From an uncultured Gammaproteobacteria bacterium (lineage in GTDB: Bacteria; Pseudomonadota; Gammaproteobacteria; UBA9214): DNA of 13,820 nucleotides. Positions 7,334 to 13,820 of this stretch are shown piece after piece (the stretch's first letter is position 1; each line of letters opens with the position of its first letter). The DNA is taken from assembly GCA_905480065.1 (NCBI GenBank), contig CAJQOV010000106.1, forward strand, positions 1 to 13,820, given 5' to 3'. A program made the translations under genes and the position numbers. The notes under the pieces were generated by a model, which did no database searches, was not told where the DNA came from, and saw only the letters and a list, made by a program, of their open reading frames with translations.

Positions 7334-9283
7334 TTACGGCGCCGGGTCCAGCGCTTCGACACGCGTGCCGTGCACACCGGCAAAGAATTCATGGATATCA
7401 TCCGGGTTGTGTGTGCGCGGGATATCCGGCAGGCTGCCGAGAAAGATCCGCCCGTAGGACTTGCTGCGCAGGCGCGGATCGCACAGCACCAGTACGCCGC
7501 GGTCGGTATGATCGCGGATCAGCCGGCCGATGCCCTGTTTCAGCGTAATCACGGCGGTCGGCAACTGGTAGGCCATGAACGGATTCACGCCCTGTTTACG
7601 CAGGGCCTCGATCCGTGCCTGCAGCACCGGATCACCGGGCGATCCAAACGGCAGCTTGTCGATAATCACGCAGGACAACGCCTCGCCGCGCACATCCACG
7701 CCTTCCCAGAAACTGCTGGTGCCCAGCAACACCGCGTTGCCGAGGGCACGAAACTGGTCCAGCAATTCGCTGCGCGGTGCGCTGCCCTGCACCAGCAGCG
7801 GATAATCGAAGTCGTGTTCCAGCAGCCGCGCTGCCGTGCGCAACGCGCTGTGACTGGTGAACAACAGGAAGGCACGGCCACCGCTTGCGGCCAGTACCTC
7901 GCGCGCAACCTCTACCACGGCAGCGGTGTAATGTTGTTCATTCGGTTCCGGCATATTCCCGGGCAGGTACAGCAGTGCGTTGTGGCGATAGTCAAACGGG
8001 CTGTCGAGCTGCAGGGTTTGCGCATCTTCCAGGCCCAGCTGCGCTGCGAAATGTGTGAAACTGTCACCGACCGCCAGTGTTGCTGAGGTAAACACCCACG
8101 CACTGGACAGCGTGTCGATGCGGCTGCGAAATACCGGTGCCACGTTCAGTGGCGTGAGATTGAGTCGAAACGCGGTATGAAAGGTCTCGAACCAGTGGAT
8201 GTACTCGCCGCTTTCCTGCTCCATCAGTTGTGCGAGACGATCTTTCAGCAACGCCGCCCGCTGGCAACAGCTCTCCAGTCCCTTGCCGCGAGCGGCGATC
8301 GCCTGCAGCCACTCATGCAGGCTATGCAGGGATTCAGCCAGTTCCTCAAGTATTGATTGTAACTCTTTGTTAGTATTTACTTCTGACCAGGCGGCGCGAC
8401 GATCCTGCTGGCCCAGTGCCAGGCGCAGCCGGTGCACCATGCCGGCGAGGCGCTCGGCCGCCTCCGGCAACTCCTGTACATCCGCCGCCTCGCGCAACTG
8501 TTCCACGCGCACGTCACGCGCCAGATCACGCAACTGGTGACTGCTCAGCGTGGTGCCGAAGAATACCGAGGCGACCTCCGGCAGCTGGTGCGCCTCGTCG
8601 ATGATGAAGGCATCCGCGCCCGGCAACAGCTCACCAAAGCCCTCCTCCCTGAGCACCATGTCCGCGAACAGCAGGTGATGATTGATCACCACCACGTCCG
8701 CCTCCAAAGCATTGCGGCGCGCGCGCGTAACAAAGCAATCCTGGAAATATTCACATTCCTGGCCGAGACAGTTCTCGGTGGTGGAGGTGACCCGCGGCCA
8801 CACCGGAGAATCCTCGGTCAACAGGCCAAGCTCGGCGATATCGCCATGGCGCGTGCGGCCTGCCCAGGCCCGCACTTCCTCGAGATCATGCAGGTGACGC
8901 CCGACAAACTGGCGGCCATCCTGGGCAGCCGTTTCCAGACGATGCAGACACAGGTAATTGGTGCGGCCCTTGAGCAGCGCCATGTGCAGCGGCGCCTTCA
9001 ACGCCTCGCGGATAACCGGCAAATCCTTGCCATAGAGCTGATCCTGCAGGTGGCGTGTACCGGTGGAGATGATGATCTTCATGCCGGAGCACAATGCCGG
9101 CATCAGGTAGGCGAAGGTCTTGCCGGTACCGGTACCGGCCTCGACGATCAGTTTCTCACGGCCGGCAATGGCCGCTGCCGTCGCCTCTGCCATGCGTTGC
9201 TGTTCGACGCGTGGCGCAAAACCGGGCAGCAGCTTAGCCAGTGGTCCGGTTGCGCCCAGCAGTTCGGTGAATTCAGTTCCCAT
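7334..9283 (-). CDS. yoaA: ATP-dependent DNA helicase YoaA (DinG family, XPD-like, Fe-S)
   Basis: This 649-aa superfamily 2 helicase matches E. coli YoaA along its length. Motifs in order are Walker A AGTGTGKT (residues 49-56), four Fe-S cysteines (C112, C172, C177 and C183, the last three in NCLGQECEYFQDC), ARRNALEADVVVINHHLL, DEAH (229-232), VFTSATL (motif III-like), TSSFWEGVDVRGE (motif V) and KQGIGRLIRD (motif VI). The Fe-S cluster and DEAH box place it with XPD/DinG 5'-3' helicases. In E. coli YoaA is linked to repair of stalled replication forks and interacts with the HolC clamp-loader subunit; I infer the same role here. The start is an ATG with only a weak AGG upstream. It is followed after 12 bp by tsaB. 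A short AT-rich patch lies at 8351-8387 inside the gene. Confidence 0.95.
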   Translation of the reverse strand: MGTEFTELLGATGPLAKLLPGFAPRVEQQRMAEATAAAIAGREKLIVEAGTGTGKTFAYLMPALCSGMKIIISTGTRHLQDQLYGKDLPVIREALKAPLHMALLKGRTNYLCLHRLETAAQDGRQFVGRHLHDLEEVRAWAGRTRHGDIAELGLLTEDSPVWPRVTSTTENCLGQECEYFQDCFVTRARRNALEADVVVINHHLLFADMVLREEGFGELLPGADAFIIDEAHQLPEVASVFFGTTLSSHQLRDLARDVRVEQLREAADVQELPEAAERLAGMVHRLRLALGQQDRRAAWSEVNTNKELQSILEELAESLHSLHEWLQAIAARGKGLESCCQRAALLKDRLAQLMEQESGEYIHWFETFHTAFRLNLTPLNVAPVFRSRIDTLSSAWVFTSATLAVGDSFTHFAAQLGLEDAQTLQLDSPFDYRHNALLYLPGNMPEPNEQHYTAAVVEVAREVLAASGGRAFLLFTSHSALRTAARLLEHDFDYPLLVQGSAPRSELLDQFRALGNAVLLGTSSFWEGVDVRGEALSCVIIDKLPFGSPGDPVLQARIEALRKQGVNPFMAYQLPTAVITLKQGIGRLIRDHTDRGVLVLCDPRLRSKSYGRIFLGSLPDIPRTHNPDDIHEFFAGVHGTRVEALDPAP

Positions 9284-9502
9284 CTGCCTATTGTAAGTTG
9301 CATGGCAGCGGGAATGCTTGCCAATGTGGCTTCAATCCGTGCGTCAGCCTGAGTGCCTGTTGCCGGCAGGATCCGTCCTGCCAGCGCCTCAATCCGGCAC
9401 TCCAACGCATCCGGATGACGGTTCTGCGCAGCGGAATAACCTGTGGCACGGGCGGGAATGGAGGCGGCCGGAGTTGAGCTGCCAGGCGGCGCGGGGCGCG
9501 GA

Positions 9503-10042
9503 CTACTGCCTGGACAGTTCCCGCGCACGCTGTTCCGCAGCGGCGGCACCCTTGACATCATTTTGTGCAGCCCGTGCCCGCGCAATCAGTTGCCAGTTGC
9601 GTGCCTGCTGCACGCTATTGCCCGGCGCAAGACTGGTGGACTTGGTAGCCAGTTGCTCGGCCGCCTGTGCATCGCCCTGCGAGAGACGCACCGTGGCCAG
9701 GTGGTACCAAAGCACGGCATTGCGTGGATCGATACGAATGGCCCGTTCCAGCGACGCAGCCGCCGACTCCAGGTCACCGGCATTCGCCTGCCGCTCCGCG
9801 GTATCGAGCAATGCCAGCACGGCTGGCGGTTGTGCGCGTGGCGCCGGCATCGGCTGCGGCGCAATCACCTCGGGCGGCCGCGGCGCGGGGCTCACCACCG
9901 GTCCCTGCGTGCCCTGCTCCACTACCGGCGGCGGTATGCGCTCACCGCGCGGGGGATAATATACATTTGGCGCACACGCCTGCAGCGCCGTCAGCACAAC
10001 GGCAACCCCTGCATAGGCCCGTAACCCGAAAATCCGTATCAC
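9503..10042 (-). CDS. TPR-repeat lipoprotein, probable LpoP-type activator of PBP1b
   Basis: This 179-aa protein has a signal sequence ending in the lipobox LQAC (Cys23, Ala at +2, so outer membrane is expected). A proline-rich linker with about 16 prolines follows (residues 30-73), then two to three TPR-like helix pairs (about 74-106, 107-140 and 142-178), including LESAAASLERAIRIDPRNAVLWYHLA. Lipid anchor, flexible linker and TPR domain is the design of Pseudomonas aeruginosa LpoP, an outer-membrane lipoprotein encoded beside mrcB that stimulates PBP1b. Here too the gene directly follows mrcB: its GTG start overlaps the mrcB stop (GTGA), with a strong AAGGAG 8 nt upstream. I infer an LpoP-like role with the UB2H domain of the neighbouring PBP1b; sequence identity to LpoP itself was not tested. 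It is shorter than I recall for LpoP. Confidence 0.82.
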   Translation of the reverse strand: MIRIFGLRAYAGVAVVLTALQACAPNVYYPPRGERIPPPVVEQGTQGPVVSPAPRPPEVIAPQPMPAPRAQPPAVLALLDTAERQANAGDLESAAASLERAIRIDPRNAVLWYHLATVRLSQGDAQAAEQLATKSTSLAPGNSVQQARNWQLIARARAAQNDVKGAAAAEQRARELSRQ

Positions 10043-12360
10043 CTGAACAACTCCTTGAACCAGTCAACGGCTTCCGGCAGCACACTGCCCTGCGCACAAG
10101 CCGCATATTGCTGTGGCGCGCTACCGGTAATAAACGGCAATTGTACGGCATCCGGGCAGAATGAATCAGCCAGCAGGCCACTGACCGGGTCGATCCACTG
10201 GTATTCGATGCCGTCGGTTGCCGTTTGCATCCAGCTGCTGTCATCAAAGTGGGCGAACAGGTCACGCCACACGCGCAATGCACCGGTAGAACCGGTCAGG
10301 CCGGTGGATTGATTATCGTCCCGCCCGATCCACACCACGCCAAGCCGGTCCCCGGTGAAACCGGCAAACCAGCTGTCACGCAGGTCATCCGTGGTACCGG
10401 TCTTGCCGGCCACATTGCGATCCGCCGGCAGTACGTGATAGATCGCCTGACCCGTGCCGATACGCACTGCATACATCATGGCAGTGGTAATCAGGTGCGC
10501 ATACTCTGGCTTGATCGCCGCACGCACGTTCAGCGGATACCGTTGCAGCGGCGCCTTGTCTGCCGCCAGTACTGCCGTGATGGCCCGCAGCGGGGTATCA
10601 AACCCGCCACTGGCATAGGTCTGGTACATGCGCGTCACCTGGATCGGCGTCATCTCGGTTGCGCCGAGCAGCAATGACGGGTACGGATTCAGCTTGCCCT
10701 CGACCCCCATGCGGCGCAGTGTGCGGATCACCGCATCAACCCCCAGCTCCAGGCCCAGCCGCGCCGTGCTCACGTTGTAGGAATGGGCCAGCGCCAGGTA
10801 CAGCGGCACCTGGCCGTGGTTTTCCTTGTCGTAGTTTTGCGGTTCCCAGACATCGCCGTTGCGCGCCTTCCAGGTCAGCGGGCTGTCGTCCAGCAGTGTC
10901 GCCAGCGTGTAGCGATCCGGTTGCTCCAGCGCAGTGAGATAAACGGCCGGCTTCAGCAGCGAGCCGACCTGGCGACTGGCGTCAAGCGCACGATTGAAGC
11001 CGGCAAACTTCGGACTGCGCCCGCCGGCAACCGCCAGTACCTCGCCGCCCTGTACCGAGGTCACCACCGCTGCGCCCTCCAGCTTGCCGCGCTGGGAACC
11101 ACGCGCCGCCTCGATCTCGGCCAGACGCTGTTCCAGGGATTCTTCGAGTGCCCACTGCACCTGCGGGTCCAGCGTGGTGAAAATACTCAGGCCCTCGGAG
11201 GTAATATCCTCATCCCGGTAGTCGGTCTGCAACTGTCGCCGCACCAGCTCGAGAAACGCCGGGAAAGTATTGATGGCCTTGCGGCCGCTGCTGCCGATAC
11301 TGAGCTGCTGGCTCTTCGCACGCACGGCCTGCTCTGGTTCGAGAAGCTGCAATTGCGCCATGATATCGAGCACCAGGTTGCGGCGTTCGCGCGCCCGGTC
11401 CGGGTGTTTCCAGGGGTTGTAATAGGACGGCCCCTTGACCAGGCCAACCAGCAGCGCGTACTGCTCAACGCTCAGTTCCGACAGCGGCCGATCAAAATAA
11501 AAATAGCTGGCCAGGCCAAAACCGTTGATGGAGCGCTGGCCATCCTGCGCCAGGTACACCTCGTTCAGGTAGGCCTCGAGGATCTCGTCCTTGCTGTAAT
11601 GCAGCTCCAGCAGCACGGCCATGATCGCTTCGTTCAGCTTGCGCACCAGGGAACGCTCATTGGTCAGAAAGAAATTCTTCACCAGCTGCTGGGTCAGGGT
11701 ACTGCCGCCCTGCACGACGCCACGGGCACGTACATTGGCCCACATCGCACGCAGGATTGCCAGTGGAGATACCCCGTGATGGCGGTAGAAATTGCGATCC
11801 TCGATGGCAATCAGGGCGTTGGTCAGGCTGACCGGCACTTCCTCCAGCTTGAGCAACACACGGTCCTCGTTATGCGCCGGGTAGAAACTGCCGACCAGCA
11901 CCGGGTCAAGCCGCGCCAGGCTGAGCGGCTTGCCGGTGCTGCGATCTTCCAGCGCAACGATGTTGCTGCCGGAGAAGGTCACACGCAGGTTGCGCGCCGG
12001 TTCCTCACCATCCCAAAAGTCAAAGGGGCGGCTGGTGACATGGAATACCTCGCGGTTGCGCGAATACTGGCCGCCCTGTTGAACCGAGCTGACCGAGCGG
12101 TAATTGAGTGCGCGCAGCTCACTGGCGAACTGGTCCGCCGTCAGCACGCGACCGGCATATAATTCCAGCGGGCGCGCATAGACACGGGCCGGCAGCGACC
12201 AGCGCTTGCCGTCGAATTGCGAGGTGACCTGGTAGTCGAGCCATGCCACGTATCCCGCGAACACCAGCAGCAGGACCAGCAGCAGCCGGAACCAGGGGAA
12301 CGATTTGCGGACACGCTTGCGGCGGGAACGGTTACTTCCGCGGGTGCGTCGTCGAGCCAT
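10039..12360 (-). CDS. mrcB: Penicillin-binding protein 1B, bifunctional transglycosylase/transpeptidase
   Basis: PBP1b polymerises lipid II into glycan strands and cross-links them at the inner membrane. The 773-aa protein shows a basic cytoplasmic tail, one membrane segment (about 24-40) and a UB2H-like domain (about 57-145, starting LPARVYARPLELY). The GT51 domain has catalytic Glu187 in AIEDRNFYRHHG, GGSTLTQQLVKN, and second Glu267 in EAYLNEVYL. The transpeptidase has Ser467 and Lys470 in GSLLKP, SYN (527-529) and KTGT (653-656). All catalytic motifs are intact. ATG 12360 is chosen because GAAGG lies 11 nt upstream; a TTG at 12378 would add six residues. The UB2H domain is the docking site for Lpo activators in E. 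coli, and a candidate activator is encoded directly downstream with a 4-nt overlap. Confidence 0.97.
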   Translation of the reverse strand: MARRRTRGSNRSRRKRVRKSFPWFRLLLVLLLVFAGYVAWLDYQVTSQFDGKRWSLPARVYARPLELYAGRVLTADQFASELRALNYRSVSSVQQGGQYSRNREVFHVTSRPFDFWDGEEPARNLRVTFSGSNIVALEDRSTGKPLSLARLDPVLVGSFYPAHNEDRVLLKLEEVPVSLTNALIAIEDRNFYRHHGVSPLAILRAMWANVRARGVVQGGSTLTQQLVKNFFLTNERSLVRKLNEAIMAVLLELHYSKDEILEAYLNEVYLAQDGQRSINGFGLASYFYFDRPLSELSVEQYALLVGLVKGPSYYNPWKHPDRARERRNLVLDIMAQLQLLEPEQAVRAKSQQLSIGSSGRKAINTFPAFLELVRRQLQTDYRDEDITSEGLSIFTTLDPQVQWALEESLEQRLAEIEAARGSQRGKLEGAAVVTSVQGGEVLAVAGGRSPKFAGFNRALDASRQVGSLLKPAVYLTALEQPDRYTLATLLDDSPLTWKARNGDVWEPQNYDKENHGQVPLYLALAHSYNVSTARLGLELGVDAVIRTLRRMGVEGKLNPYPSLLLGATEMTPIQVTRMYQTYASGGFDTPLRAITAVLAADKAPLQRYPLNVRAAIKPEYAHLITTAMMYAVRIGTGQAIYHVLPADRNVAGKTGTTDDLRDSWFAGFTGDRLGVVWIGRDDNQSTGLTGSTGALRVWRDLFAHFDDSSWMQTATDGIEYQWIDPVSGLLADSFCPDAVQLPFITGSAPQQYAACAQGSVLPEAVDWFKELFR
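10051..10056 (-). promoter_or_regulatory. Ribosome binding site of the TPR lipoprotein gene
   Basis: On the minus strand this reads AAGGAG, 8 nt before the GTG at 10042. It lies inside the last codons of mrcB and fixes the GTG as the start. It implies the lipoprotein can be made by independent initiation as well as by coupling to mrcB. Confidence 0.85.
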
Positions 12361-12371
12361 GAAATCACAGA

Positions 12372-12376
12372 CCTTC
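12372..12376 (-). promoter_or_regulatory. Probable ribosome binding site of mrcB
   Basis: The minus strand reads GAAGG, 11 nt before ATG 12360. It overlaps an in-frame TTG (12378-12376), which therefore cannot use it, so ATG 12360 is the better start. The spacing is a little long. Confidence 0.6.
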
Positions 12377-12386
12377 AATGATCGGT

Positions 12387-12411
12387 CGGGTTCGGCGCGC
12401 CGCGCGACCCG
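12387..12411 (-). other. GC-rich inverted repeat between the DUF4197 gene and mrcB
   Basis: CGGGT (12387-12391) and ACCCG (12407-12411) enclose a GCGC-rich core that can pair further, with a small internal loop. It lies in the 81-bp gap upstream of mrcB. There is no T run on the minus strand, so it is not a standard intrinsic terminator. It could be a weak stop, a leader structure for mrcB, or chance in GC-rich DNA. Confidence 0.3.
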
Positions 12412-12441
12412 TGGGTAATTGCAGGATGCAAGTCTACCCGA

Positions 12442-13203
12442 TCAAGGGGTCGCGCTGCCAAACACTTTCTTGAGCAGGGTCGAGGTACGCGCCAGCGGAT
12501 TTTCACGAATGCGTCGCTCTTCCTCTGCCAGCATCAGGAACAGCCCGTCCAGGGTTTTTCTCGTGACGTAACCGTCGATATCCGTGCTGTCCTTCGATAA
12601 CAGGCTGCCGAGTCCACCGGCCTGCGCCACCATGTTTTTATAGGAAGCCGTGACACCGGCCTGCGCTGTCGCTGCCGCCACGATCGGGCGCATCCTTTCC
12701 GTCAGTGCTGCCCCGGTATGCTCGCGGAAATATCGCGTGGCCGCGTCATCCGGTCCGGCCAGAATACCCCTGGCATCCTCCAGGCTCATGGACGTTATGG
12801 CGTCGCGAAACACGCTCGCTGCTTCCGGGACAGCGCGCTCGGCCGCATGGTTCATGGAAGTGACAAATTCGTCTGCCAGCCGATCCTGGCGCAGCATGCG
12901 CAAGCTCTTCTCGACCATCTCCAGACTGTCCGGCATCGGTATGCGAACCCGGGCGTTGTCGAGGAAACCGCCCTCCTTGCCCAGCATATTGACTGCGTAC
13001 TGCGTGCCATTGCCCAGCGCCTCCTTCAAGCCGGCAACCATTTCGTCATTGCTGAGCGACCCGGAAGCAACACTGCCAGCCGTGGTCTTGCCGCCAACGG
13101 CCCCCTGCCATTGATCGAGGTAATCGGACATGCCTGCATAGGACAGGCAGCTGGTGCATATGAGCAGCCAAAACGCGGCAATCTGACTGGTATTTTTTTG
13201 CAT
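12442..13203 (-). CDS. DUF4197 domain-containing secreted protein
   Basis: This 253-aa protein matches the DUF4197 family as I remember it: a helical secreted protein with the pattern LKEALGNGTQYAVNMLG, GGFLDNARVRIPMPDSLEMVEKSLR, SMNHAAERAVPEA, and a C-terminal YVTRKTLDGLFLMLAEEERRIRENPLARTS...LLKKVFG. An N-terminal signal sequence probably ends near SYA-G (residue 23); cysteines 16 and 19 do not fit a lipobox. The frame is open another 35 codons upstream, but ATG 13203 has a near-perfect AAGGAG 7 nt before it and begins the signal peptide. Function is unknown in the family as far as I know. It lies 81 bp upstream of mrcB on the same strand, so they may be co-transcribed, but no envelope role can be claimed from that alone. 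Confidence 0.88.
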   Translation of the reverse strand: MQKNTSQIAAFWLLICTSCLSYAGMSDYLDQWQGAVGGKTTAGSVASGSLSNDEMVAGLKEALGNGTQYAVNMLGKEGGFLDNARVRIPMPDSLEMVEKSLRMLRQDRLADEFVTSMNHAAERAVPEAASVFRDAITSMSLEDARGILAGPDDAATRYFREHTGAALTERMRPIVAAATAQAGVTASYKNMVAQAGGLGSLLSKDSTDIDGYVTRKTLDGLFLMLAEEERRIRENPLARTSTLLKKVFGSATP

Positions 13204-13210
13204 GGCGACA

Positions 13211-13216
13211 CTCCTT
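13211..13216 (-). promoter_or_regulatory. Ribosome binding site of the DUF4197 gene
   Basis: The minus strand reads AAGGAG, 7 nt before ATG 13203. It is among the best Shine-Dalgarno matches in the window and decides the start against the longer open frame reaching 13308. Confidence 0.88.
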
Positions 13217-13430
13217 GCGGCGGTTGCGCACAAAAGTAACACGGAACGGAACACGACCACACCAGATGCTGTGACCGCCGGCAATGCGGGTAAACTGCAG
13301 GAAACCACCGCTGCTGCCCGGATGTCGTTGTGCGCGGAACGTCATGCTACAGATGGCTGCAGAAGGGGCACCGGGTAGACAACCCGGCCAGGCGGAGGCC
13401 CGGTGATCAGCGGTCTGCTGCCGGAGTGGC

Positions 13431-13471
13431 AAAACCAAAAAAAATCCCCGCTATCGTCGCCGATAGCGGGG
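13431..13471 (-). terminator. Intrinsic terminator 2 after the PEP-CTERM gene
   Basis: A perfect 11-bp stem (CCCCGCTATCG 13446-13456 with CGATAGCGGGG 13461-13471) and a 4-nt TCGC loop are followed on the minus strand by A, eight T (13444-13437), GG and four more T. This is a very strong rho-independent terminator for leftward transcription. It lies about 30 nt beyond terminator 1 and would stop read-through from it before the DUF4197 gene. On the plus strand the trailing bases are AAATTT, so rightward termination would be weak. Confidence 0.92.
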
Positions 13472-13474
13472 AAA

Positions 13475-13547
13475 TTTACGGAGACTGTAGTGACCGTCCG
13501 GTAAAAAGTGCCCTCCCTGTGAATGCCGGGAGGGCGAGTTTACGGAG
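13475..13547. repeat. 9-bp direct repeat flanking the tandem terminators
   Basis: TTTACGGAG occurs at 13475-13483 and again at 13539-13547. In the minus-strand sense each copy (CTCCGTAAA) ends exactly 3 nt before the stem of one of the two terminator hairpins. The stems themselves differ in sequence. Confidence 0.75.
13501..13535 (-). terminator. Intrinsic terminator 1 after the PEP-CTERM gene
   Basis: A perfect 8-bp GC-rich stem (GCCCTCCC 13510-13517 with GGGAGGGC 13528-13535) encloses a 10-nt loop. On the minus strand it is followed by AC and then five T (13507-13503). It begins 16 nt after the PEP-CTERM stop codon, so it fits termination of that transcript. The T run is modest. Confidence 0.82.
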
Positions 13548-13551
13548 CCGG

Positions 13552-13820
13552 TCAGTTAACGCTGGCTGTACGGCGGCGGGCAAACCCGGCCAGACCGAAG
13601 ATGCCAGAGAGAAATATAATTGCTGTCGCGGGCAGCGGAACTTCCGCCGGGCGGCCGCCATAGAAGAATGCACTGCTGACACCCATGGCATACTCAAAGC
13701 CGGCCACATGCGCGGCAAATTCCGGGGTGACATCTTCCAGGGTCAGACCAATGACGGAGAACATCAGCGGATCCTGACGGCTGGAGCCGGTACCGGCAAG
13801 GCGCACATCGAACATACCCG
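13552..13820 (-). CDS. PEP-CTERM sorting domain protein, N-terminal part outside window
   Basis: The reading frame runs off the right edge, so only the C-terminal part (about 88 residues) is visible and the Met codon at 13815 is probably internal. The end is a textbook PEP-CTERM tripartite signal: VPLPA (bases 13627-13641), a hydrophobic segment FLSGIFGLAGFA, then RRR and a short tail. Upstream, PLMFSVIGLTLEDVTPEFAAHV...FFYGG resembles the last part of many exported PEP-CTERM proteins. Family knowledge: such proteins are secreted and processed by an exosortase in strains that also make an exopolysaccharide. No exosortase gene is visible here. Two intrinsic terminators follow the stop codon. 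The mature function cannot be inferred from this fragment. Confidence 0.9.
   Translation of the reverse strand, partial: GMFDVRLAGTGSSRQDPLMFSVIGLTLEDVTPEFAAHVAGFEYAMGVSSAFFYGGRPAEVPLPATAIIFLSGIFGLAGFARRRTASVN

Larger units (their letters stand above)
13204..13551. other. 348-bp intergenic region between the DUF4197 and PEP-CTERM genes
   Basis: I see no credible gene here. The right third holds the two terminators. The middle holds GC-rich inverted repeats: CCGGGT/ACCCGG with a 5-nt loop (13371-13387), and a CCGGCC/GGCCCGG pair with one bulged base just beyond it (from about 13384 to 13402). The left part, next to the DUF4197 start, must contain that gene's promoter, but I find no convincing -35/-10 pair by eye, apart from a weak TTACTT on the minus strand near 13235-13240. 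Confidence 0.6.

Noticed and set aside
6956..8086. A 376-codon plus-strand open frame opposite tsaB and yoaA
   Set aside because: It crosses two well-supported genes on the other strand, is rich in Gln, Arg and His as shadow frames are, and matches no family I know.
8432..9352. A 306-codon plus-strand open frame opposite yoaA
   Set aside because: It covers the Walker A, Fe-S and DEAH coding region of yoaA in antisense and shows no domain of its own.
9365..9382. Perfect 7-bp hairpin (GGCAGGA/TCCTGCC, 4-nt loop) after the TPR lipoprotein gene, considered as its terminator
   Set aside because: No T run follows on the minus strand, and it lies about 120 nt after the stop codon. It may still be a weak stop, but support is too thin to call.
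9284..9502. Possible extra gene or gene remnant in the 219-bp gap between the TPR lipoprotein gene and yoaA (a minus-strand frame stays open from 9585 to 9148)
   Set aside because: The frame overlaps both neighbours in the wrong phase, has no good start, and I recognise nothing in it. The gap more likely holds the yoaA promoter, though I cannot point to clear -35/-10 boxes.
10783..12162. A 459-codon open frame on the plus strand opposite mrcB
   Set aside because: It is antisense to a gene with every PBP1b motif intact, and its translation shows no recognisable domain. Long antisense frames are expected in GC-rich genes.

Overview
The window is a compact, GC-rich stretch of bacterial chromosome that looks gammaproteobacterial. 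Three conserved gene orders support this: dapD-yffB-dapE, yoaA-tsaB, and mrcB followed by a TPR lipoprotein. A PEP-CTERM protein with a VPLPA motif at the right edge suggests an environmental or aquatic gammaproteobacterium with an exosortase; a more precise placement (for example Chromatiales-like) would be a guess. I see no mobile elements, CRISPR arrays, tRNA or rRNA genes.

Plus strand, 1-6588. A tightly packed run begins with the 3' part of dapD, then a yffB/ArsC-like gene and dapE (succinylase branch of lysine/diaminopimelate synthesis). It continues without a real gap into four TRAP transporter genes: a TatT-type lipoprotein, a DctP-type binding protein, and the small (DctQ) and large (DctM) membrane subunits. 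Junctions are 8 bp or less, or overlap, so the seven genes probably share one transcript. The TRAP part resembles the TatT-associated (TPAT) systems described in Treponema pallidum. The binding protein has Trp where ordinary DctP proteins carry the carboxylate-binding Arg, so its ligand may not be a simple organic acid. After 95 bp comes a GDSL/SGNH hydrolase that looks like a lipoprotein.

Minus strand, 6626-12441. From right to left in the direction of transcription: mrcB (PBP1b, bifunctional peptidoglycan synthase), then a small TPR lipoprotein whose GTG start overlaps the mrcB stop by 4 nt. By position and architecture this is a likely LpoP-type activator of PBP1b. Next are yoaA (DinG/XPD-like Fe-S helicase) and tsaB (tRNA t6A synthesis), 12 bp apart. 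tsaB and the GDSL gene converge with only 37 bp between them.

Minus strand, 12442-13820. A secreted DUF4197 protein with a strong ribosome binding site lies upstream of mrcB. Then comes a 348-bp non-coding interval holding two intrinsic terminators in tandem, each preceded by the same 9-base word at the same spacing. The 3' end of a PEP-CTERM protein gene runs off the right edge.

Most of the window is conserved housekeeping and envelope biology. The items most worth a second look are the lysine-TRAP gene chain with its altered binding protein, the putative LpoP, and the duplicated terminator module. I did not find a convincing wholly new system.
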